Part shown: in pieces, positions 1 to 4,182 of the stretch
Layout of the letters: each line of letters opens with the position of its first letter
Position numbering within the stretch: the first letter of the stretch is position 1
NCBI GenBank assembly: GCA_017999075.1
Contig: JAGOBX010000238.1
Location: 1-6,046, forward strand
Direction of reading: 5' to 3'
DNA from: JAGOBX01 sp017999075 [NCBI: Candidatus Babelota bacterium]
GTDB taxonomy: Bacteria > JAGOBX01
DNA: 6,046 bases
The notes under the pieces: model-generated
Databases searched by the model: none
What the model was told of the DNA's origin: nothing
The model's input: the letters and a program-made list of their open reading frames with translations, nothing else
Program-made: the position numbers and the translations under genes

Positions 1-1
1 T

Positions 2-391
2 GAGAACGGCATAGGCGGGAATTATTTATTTGCAACTTCTCATTTATGGTGCAAAAAATCTCAAACTATTGATTTGATTGCAAAAGGATATACTGCCGCA
101 GAATTAGATTCTGTTCCTAAAATATATGTTGAATGCTGGGTTGGCCAGCGTATGCCGCAAGATATATTCAAATTTTATGTAAGTTTAAAAAATGGATCAT
201 TAACAGAAATCACAAGTTATAATACTGGAGAAATTGCTACGCCTGCCAATTGGACAAAATACAGTTATACGTTTACCGGATACGGGTCAGGGTTAAGATA
301 TATTCATTTTGAAAACTGGGGAGAAGATGGCAGTTTGGGTTGGGCAGGTTATTACGGAACATTTTTTGATAATGAACTTGTAATGCTTGAT
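2..391 (+). other. Domain: F-box-associated (FBA)-like lectin domain within the surface protein
   Basis: Visible residues 1-130 follow the FBA family pattern known from FBXO2/FBXO6 and NCCRP-1. Matching blocks in order are: the ATSHLWCKKSQTIDL block (residues 11-25) followed by AKGY, corresponding to the animal 'SYxWCRKxQVIDLxAEGYW' block; a following 'IYVECWVGQR' strand, like 'IVVxDWYxGR'; 'FTGYGSGLRYIHFE' (91-104), like 'FTDYGxGVRFVRFE'; and 'GEDGSLGWAGYYG' (107-119), like 'GQDxVYWKGWFG'. In animal Fbs1 the last loop contacts the N-glycan core through a Tyr-Trp pair. Here the Trp is kept (residue 114), while the aligned Tyr appears to be Gly and the aligned Lys is Ala. About 40-50 residues of the domain would lie left of the window. 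The comparison is from memory of the family, not from an alignment, but the number of ordered matching blocks makes it strong. Binding to glycoprotein glycans is inferred. Confidence 0.8.
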
Positions 392-3300
392 AATGCTTGG
401 AACGATGTTCCTTATATTATGCTTCAGGGAAAAATTTCATATACAGAACAGTCAGGTACTACTGCTGTATTTGCAAATGCAGTGGTCCGAGATATCGATT
501 CCACCAATTTTAATGGAGGCAGTTTAATAATCGGATTTGATTCTGGCACAGGGAATATTTACGATAGTTTCAGTATCAGACATCAAGGAACCGGAGCAGG
601 AGAGATAGGTGTTTCAGGAAATAATGTTTCTTATAACGGTGTCACTTTCGCTACTTTTTCAGGCGGCTCAACCGGAACCGATACTTTAATAGTTTATTTA
701 AATGCAAATTCAGGAGCGGATACAGTTGAAGCATTGTTGAAAAATATTTTATATCAAAACCGTTCTGACGCGCCTGATACTAAGTATTTGCGTGTTCAGC
801 TTAACGATGGTGGTGCTGAGACTGCTCAATACATTCAAACAATAAGTTTTATTCTGGTTAATGATTCTCCGGTTTTGACTTTATCTGATTCAATTTCGGT
901 AATAATGGGTTCGGAAACAACTATGTTGTTTAATGCTTCGCATATTTCAGATTCTGATGCGTCTGATTCGATCAGTAATATTTCGTTGATTATTTTTGAT
1001 ACGGACATAGTAAGAATTACTGTTGATACTGGAACCGGTATTGACACTTTTCATTTTAATGCGATCGGAACTGCGGCCGGAGCAGATACGGTTATTGTAA
1101 AAATAATTGATAGAACAGGCGCGTTTGATACAAAAACATTCGTGGTGAATGTTTTTGCAGCGCCATATACAGGAACAAAATGGTATGTAAGTAATGATAC
1201 AGGCAGTAATATTTTTAATAACGGTTCTGAAACATTTCCATTTAAGACAATTACAAAAGCGCTATCATCGGTAAACACTAATGATAGTGTTTTTGTTTTT
1301 GCTGGAACATATAACGAAACTGTAGTAATAACGCAAAACGGAATATCAATCATAGGCGCGGATTCGGGTTTGACAATCATTGATCCTATTGGCGATTCGA
1401 CAGTTACTACGCTTTATGGAATTTACGCAAACGGATTGAATAATTTGCGGATTGCAAATCTGAAAATTTTCGACTGTTACAGCGGAATTTATTTTGATAA
1501 TATTGACACTTCGGTTATTGAAAATATTTTTATTCAGAATTGCGGGAAGAACGGCGGTTCCGGAATCGGAGTTTATCTGACGAATGGAAGTTGTTCAAAT
1601 ACAATTTCAAATTGTTATGTATTTAAAAATTATTATGGTATTTGCGTGAATAATTCGGCATATAATTTATTGTATGGCAATTCAGTTATTTCTAATCAAT
1701 TCTATGGAATTTATGCATATAACGGAAGTTCTTTTAATTACTTTTCAAACAACCGTTCCGATTCTAACAACACTGGAATTTACACTTATCAGAATTCAGA
1801 TACAAATACATTTATATCAAATTTTGTGAATTATAATCAAGGCCACGGCATAAGGCTTGACAGTAATAACGGCTGCAATATTTTAACGAATAATGTATCA
1901 AATTATAATAATAATCACGGGATTTCTGTAAATGGCTTCAATAATATTATTCAGAATAATATTGCGAATTACAATACTTGGGCGGGTTTTAATTTCACAG
2001 CGTCTTCAAATAATCTTTTTGAAACTAATACCGCGAGCAATAATTTACAGAACGGCTTTCAATTTGCAAATGCTTCAAACAATATTTTTAAAAACAATGT
2101 TTCAAAATCGAATAATCAAAGCGGATTTGTTTTAGGCAGCAATTTTAATAATAATATTTTTATTGGAAATTCAAGTATTGCAAATAATGAAAGGGGTTTT
2201 TATCTTGATAATGTATCATCGAATTATTTTGCGCAAAACGATATAAAAAATAATACCGGTTATCAGATATATTTATTAAATTCTTCAACATCAGATACAT
2301 TTATAAAAAATAATATTCAGACATCAATGATAAATCCGAATTATGCGGTTTGTAATTCTGCGGCTTCAATTTTTGATATGAAATATAATTATTATAATAC
2401 TACTGATTCTTCTGTAATATCATCGAAGATTAACATTGCTGGCGGTTCAATTTTGTGGTTGCCTTTCAGGACATCGGAAATAGATACATTTTCAGGAGCA
2501 GATACAGTTGCGCCTGAAGCTCCGAGTTTTATTAGCTCTGATACTTCGGTTTTAAAGCAGGTAACTTTAAGGTGGACAAAGCCTGTTCTTGATGAAAACG
2601 GCGGAGCATTGACAGGATTGACAGGATATAGAATATATCGAGCTGGCGCTTCGCAATGCAGAGCAAACGGAGATACAGATAATTGGGAATTATTTTTTAT
2701 TTTTTCAACAGAAAATGTCAATGACACAGAATATACAGATACAGGATTTAATGCGACTGGAACTTATTACTATAGAATAGTCGCGTTTGATTCTCATTCA
2801 ACAAACGGACAATTGTTTTATAATAGAAGCTGGTATTCCGGCGGTATACAAGTATATGCCAGATACAATTCTGCGCCAGAAACGCCTGTATTATTAACTC
2901 CTGTAAATCTGCCTGTTCCTTATACTGAATATGCTACTTACGGCAGAACGCTTAATCAAAAACCGACATTGATCTGGCGCTGTCCGGCTGACGCAGACAG
3001 CAATGCGTTATATTTTTTAATTTATTTCGATAGCGGGTTTGGTTTAACATTGCTTGCTAATTCGGCAAATGACACGCGAGGCTTTTATTATTATAAATCC
3101 GGAAGTTATGATACATTCAGTTCCGGCGGAGCAGACTCAAGCGTTTATGGAAATACGGTATATTACAACCCGCAGATAAATTTAAGCGATTCGCTTTATA
3201 TGTGGACTGTAATAGCATATGACAGCGATTTATACAGCGATACAGCAAATTTGCGGCGATTCAAAATCGGAGGCAGAACTTGGACAGACGGAACAATAAC

Positions 3301-3595
3301 TGCAGGAACAACTTTAATCCGTAAGATTCATATTGACGAACTTCGCGAAGAAATAGATTTTGCGCGTAAATTACGGGGATTATCCGCATTTTCTTGGACT
3401 GATCCTGTTATTACTGCAGGTGAAACTTTAATCAGGAAAATACATCTTGATGAACTGCGGGCAGCATCCGAACAAACTGCTGCATCAGGTTTTTATTCAA
3501 TTCCTGTGTGGACAGAACCTGCTATAACATCAGGTCAAACTCTCATCAGAAAAATATTTTATGACGAATTGCGTCAGAAACTGACTGGATTTTAA
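2..3595 (+). CDS. Large mosaic surface/secreted protein, 5'-truncated: FBA lectin-like, cadherin-like, beta-helix and FN3 domains plus C-terminal repeats
   Basis: The frame is open from base 2 to a TAA at 3593-3595 (1,197 visible codons). The true start, and any signal peptide, lie left of the window; the TTG at 74 is inside the first domain and is not a start. Counting the codon at base 2 as residue 1, the domains are: about 1-130 FBA-type lectin-like; about 134-286 bacterial cadherin-like, ending at a typical NDSP boundary; about 287-385 a second Ig/cadherin-like domain; about 394-815 parallel beta-helix (NosD/DUF1565 type); about 837-935 fibronectin III; about 957-1088 a second FN3/Ig-like domain; 1094-1197 three repeats of period 38. 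Visible composition is Asn-, Ser-, Thr- and Gly-rich with few Cys, as in extracellular proteins. No LPXTG, PEP-CTERM or obvious type IX sorting tail ends the protein. The role inferred is adhesion or glycan binding at the cell surface. An enzymatic role for the beta-helix is possible, but I see no catalytic residues. The next plus-strand gene begins 587 bases downstream, so they are probably not one operon. Confidence 0.9.
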   Translation, partial: ENGIGGNYLFATSHLWCKKSQTIDLIAKGYTAAELDSVPKIYVECWVGQRMPQDIFKFYVSLKNGSLTEITSYNTGEIATPANWTKYSYTFTGYGSGLRYIHFENWGEDGSLGWAGYYGTFFDNELVMLDNAWNDVPYIMLQGKISYTEQSGTTAVFANAVVRDIDSTNFNGGSLIIGFDSGTGNIYDSFSIRHQGTGAGEIGVSGNNVSYNGVTFATFSGGSTGTDTLIVYLNANSGADTVEALLKNILYQNRSDAPDTKYLRVQLNDGGAETAQYIQTISFILVNDSPVLTLSDSISVIMGSETTMLFNASHISDSDASDSISNISLIIFDTDIVRITVDTGTGIDTFHFNAIGTAAGADTVIVKIIDRTGAFDTKTFVVNVFAAPYTGTKWYVSNDTGSNIFNNGSETFPFKTITKALSSVNTNDSVFVFAGTYNETVVITQNGISIIGADSGLTIIDPIGDSTVTTLYGIYANGLNNLRIANLKIFDCYSGIYFDNIDTSVIENIFIQNCGKNGGSGIGVYLTNGSCSNTISNCYVFKNYYGICVNNSAYNLLYGNSVISNQFYGIYAYNGSSFNYFSNNRSDSNNTGIYTYQNSDTNTFISNFVNYNQGHGIRLDSNNGCNILTNNVSNYNNNHGISVNGFNNIIQNNIANYNTWAGFNFTASSNNLFETNTASNNLQNGFQFANASNNIFKNNVSKSNNQSGFVLGSNFNNNIFIGNSSIANNERGFYLDNVSSNYFAQNDIKNNTGYQIYLLNSSTSDTFIKNNIQTSMINPNYAVCNSAASIFDMKYNYYNTTDSSVISSKINIAGGSILWLPFRTSEIDTFSGADTVAPEAPSFISSDTSVLKQVTLRWTKPVLDENGGALTGLTGYRIYRAGASQCRANGDTDNWELFFIFSTENVNDTEYTDTGFNATGTYYYRIVAFDSHSTNGQLFYNRSWYSGGIQVYARYNSAPETPVLLTPVNLPVPYTEYATYGRTLNQKPTLIWRCPADADSNALYFLIYFDSGFGLTLLANSANDTRGFYYYKSGSYDTFSSGGADSSVYGNTVYYNPQINLSDSLYMWTVIAYDSDLYSDTANLRRFKIGGRTWTDGTITAGTTLIRKIHIDELREEIDFARKLRGLSAFSWTDPVITAGETLIRKIHLDELRAASEQTAASGFYSIPVWTEPAITSGQTLIRKIFYDELRQKLTGF
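401..1156 (+). other. Domain: two cadherin-like/Ig-like adhesin modules
   Basis: The first module (residues about 134-286) has the standard layout of a bacterial cadherin-like repeat found in giant adhesins. It starts with a TEQSGTTAVF strand, then a 'DIDSTNFNGGSL' calcium-site-like Asp cluster, the very typical 'IRHQGTGAGEIGVSG' block, 'VEALLKNILYQNRSD', an LNDGG turn, and ends with VNDSPVLTL, the usual hinge between such modules. The second (about 287-385) is shorter, with an Asp-rich 'SDSDASDS' segment and a 'VIVKIIDRTGAFDTKTFVVNVF' ending typical of the last two beta strands of an Ig-like fold. These modules usually serve as calcium-stiffened spacers in extracellular adhesins. Family assignment of the first is confident and of the second is looser. 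Confidence 0.75.
1562..2263 (+). repeat. Ten-coil Asn-rich parallel beta-helix repeat (NosD-like)
   Basis: Residues 521-754 form ten consecutive protein repeats. Each begins with Gly-Ile or Gly-Phe (GIGV, GICV, GIYA, GIYT, GIRL, GISV, GFNF, GFQF, GFVL, GFYL) and is 25, 23, 23, 24, 24, 22, 23, 23, 24 and 23 residues long. Within a coil the recurring pattern is roughly 'G-hydrophobic-x-hydrophobic ... N/S-N-x-I/F-x-x-N-x-x-S/x-N'. This is the signature of right-handed parallel beta-helices with stacked Asn ladders. The helix probably extends upstream to about residue 394, where a WYVSNDTGS...PFKTITKALS segment resembles the usual DUF1565-type cap, and downstream to about 815. The repeats are conserved at protein rather than DNA level, so they are not a recent tandem duplication. 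Confidence 0.85.
2510..3265 (+). other. Domain: two fibronectin-III/Ig-like modules
   Basis: Residues about 837-935 read as a fibronectin type III module: an APEAPSF start, the 'VTLRWTKP' B strand with its core Trp, 'LTGYRIYRAG' C strand, and 'GTYYYRIVAFDSHS' F-strand motif. The second module (about 957-1088) starts with SAPETPVLLTPVN and has the 'KPTLIWRCPADADSNALYF' strand pair and a 'YMWTVIAYDSD' F strand. This is the layout of the FN3/Ig-like domains that follow a 'P-x-L-x-W-x-x-x-D-x-D' pattern in bacterial surface proteins. Both likely act as spacers carrying the C-terminal repeats. Fold assignment is from motif reading only. Confidence 0.7.
3281..3592 (+). repeat. Three C-terminal protein repeats of exact 38-residue (114-nt) period
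   Basis: Copies start at the Trp codons at 3281, 3395 and 3509. The first two are 38 codons long; the third is 28 codons and runs directly to the stop. The shared core is ITAGxTLIRKIHxDELR, preceded by W-T-D/E (third copy: ITSGQTLIRKIFYDELR). Synonymous codons differ between copies; for example the Leu-Arg of DELR is ctt-cgc, ctg-cgg and ttg-cgt. The copies are therefore old and held by selection on the protein. The motif resembles the 'TAGVTxIKAVHxxELR' repeats I recall near the ends of other large bacterial exported or RHS-like proteins. No function is established to my knowledge. Position suggests cell-wall attachment, secretion or capping. Confidence 0.85.
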
Positions 3596-3683
3596 AAAAA
3601 TATTATTAATGCAAAAATTTTAGCTTTTAAATAAAAAAATAGGTAATTTTTAAATAAAGTTATATCATCAGATTCGACCAATT

Positions 3684-3893
3684 CTATTTTATTTCATTGC
3701 TGATGGTTTTATTTGTTAAAAACTCTTTTAATGACTGCTTGCTTTTCTCTGTAGGCGAGCCGTCTTCTTTTAGTTCTACTTTTATCAACCATTTTATTCC
3801 GTTTTTTTCTATAGGATAGGCACTAATGTCGAAAATGTCGAATTTTTTTTGTCTTCCGATATATGCTTTTCTTCCTTCTGTGAATTTAAATTT
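3684..3893 (-). pseudogene. Gene remnant without start codon (69-codon C-terminal fragment, unknown family)
   Basis: Read on the minus strand, 3893 to 3684 is open for 69 codons and ends at TAG (3684-3686). The composition looks coding, unlike the T/F-rich opposite strand: segments include 'TEGRKAYIGRQKKFDIFDI', 'AYPIEKNGIKWLIKVELKED' and 'SPTEKSKQSLKEFL', with a balanced mix of charged, aromatic and Gly residues. There is no ATG or GTG, and the only TTG is internal. Immediately upstream in frame are two TAA codons (3894-3899), and no ribosome-binding site is visible. The simplest reading is the 3' end of a gene that lost its upstream part to stops or frameshifts in A/T runs; one such run, A8 on this strand, lies at 3843-3850. 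It converges with the surface-protein gene, with 88 bases between stops. I do not recognise the family. A genuine gene with a rare start codon is less likely. Confidence 0.4.
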
Positions 3894-4120
3894 TTATTAT
3901 ATTTCAAGAAAAAAACAAAAATTTTTTTATAGAGAATATTATATTGTTATAATGATATTTTTATATTTCTTTTGGAGGTTTATGGTATATCGGCATTTTT
4001 TTTATTATTTTTTTTTATATTTATTTTTTTCCTCGTTCGCGGTTTGTTCCTGATGAAGCGTTATTGGTTTTAAATTCGTTTTTATGTTTTCTTTTTCGCA
4101 ATAATCGTAATTATATTTTT
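3894..4120. other. AT-rich homopolymer-laden intergenic stretch, no supported gene
   Basis: This stretch is mostly runs of T and A on the plus strand, including T8 at 3996-4003, T9 at 4008-4016 and T7 at 4024-4030. Plus-strand open frames here translate to Phe/Tyr/Leu strings and are not credible genes. On the minus strand, 4005-4136 is open for 43 Lys-rich codons in the same reading frame as the remnant at 3684-3893. Several in-frame stops separate the two and there is no start, so it may be further debris of the same gene. A TATAAT (3948-3953) and a GGAGG followed by ATG (3974-3984) also occur on the plus strand and are discussed as a finding. Confidence 0.5.
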
Positions 4121-4151
4121 TTGACTTTTTTGGATTTTAGTATATTATATT
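4121..4151 (+). promoter_or_regulatory. Predicted promoter of hsdM
   Basis: A near-consensus -35 box TTGACT (4121-4126) is followed by overlapping -10 candidates: TATTAT (4143-4148, 16-base spacer) and TATATT (4146-4151, 19-base spacer). Transcription would begin near 4155-4160, giving a leader of about 25 bases before the ATG at 4183. Local sequence is very AT-rich, which makes chance -10 matches common, but the C-containing -35 at correct distance supports the call. A TAAATTTG at 4160-4167 also fits the Bacteroidota-type TAnnTTTG box, with no clear partner upstream. Confidence 0.5.
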
Positions 4152-4171
4152 TACAGATATAAATTTGTAAA
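4150..4171. promoter_or_regulatory. 22-bp dyad between hsdM promoter and RBS (candidate operator)
   Basis: TTTACA (4150-4155) and TGTAAA (4166-4171) are perfect inverted arms, and across the whole 22-base dyad 9 of 11 positions pair symmetrically. It overlaps the end of the -10 region and the probable transcription start, where a dimeric repressor would block transcription. The AT-rich context raises the chance background, and no regulator gene is visible in the window. Confidence 0.3.
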
Positions 4172-4182
4172 CAGGAAGCAAT

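Noticed and set aside
74-76. TTG as a start codon for the large surface protein
   Set aside because: The frame is open to the left window edge and the TTG sits inside the IDL motif of the FBA-like domain, so it encodes an internal Leu.
835-1380. Two minus-strand open frames (835-1047 and 1051-1380)
   Set aside because: They lie opposite the well-supported cadherin-like and beta-helix-cap coding sequence and look like antisense shadows.
1932-2135. 67-codon plus-strand frame inside the beta-helix region
   Set aside because: It is out of frame with the repeats and is an Ile/Arg-rich shadow of the Asn-rich codons.
1562-2263. CRISPR array or DNA tandem repeat suggested by recurring AAT-rich text
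   Set aside because: The recurrence comes from Asn codons in protein repeats of variable length (22-25 codons). No identical DNA repeats with unique spacers are present.
2392-2727. 111-codon minus-strand frame
   Set aside because: It lies opposite the FN3 coding sequence and shows no start signals.
3611-3624. GCAAAAATTTTAGC palindrome after the surface-protein stop as a terminator
   Set aside because: The stem is only a few A-T pairs with an A-A mismatch and would not form a stable hairpin.
3625-3658. Direct repeat TTTTAAATAAA (3625-3635 and 3648-3658)
   Set aside because: An 11-base A/T-only match in a very AT-rich spacer is expected by chance, and no insertion-sequence ends or target duplications are seen.
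3664-3707. Inverted repeat ATCATCAG / CTGATGGT as a terminator between convergent genes
   Set aside because: The 8-bp stem contains a G-T pair, has a 28-base loop and lacks a solid U-tract in either direction.
3826-4053. 75-codon plus-strand frame rich in Phe and Tyr
   Set aside because: It reads through T homopolymer runs, overlaps the more protein-like minus-strand remnant, and has no ribosome-binding site at its first ATG.
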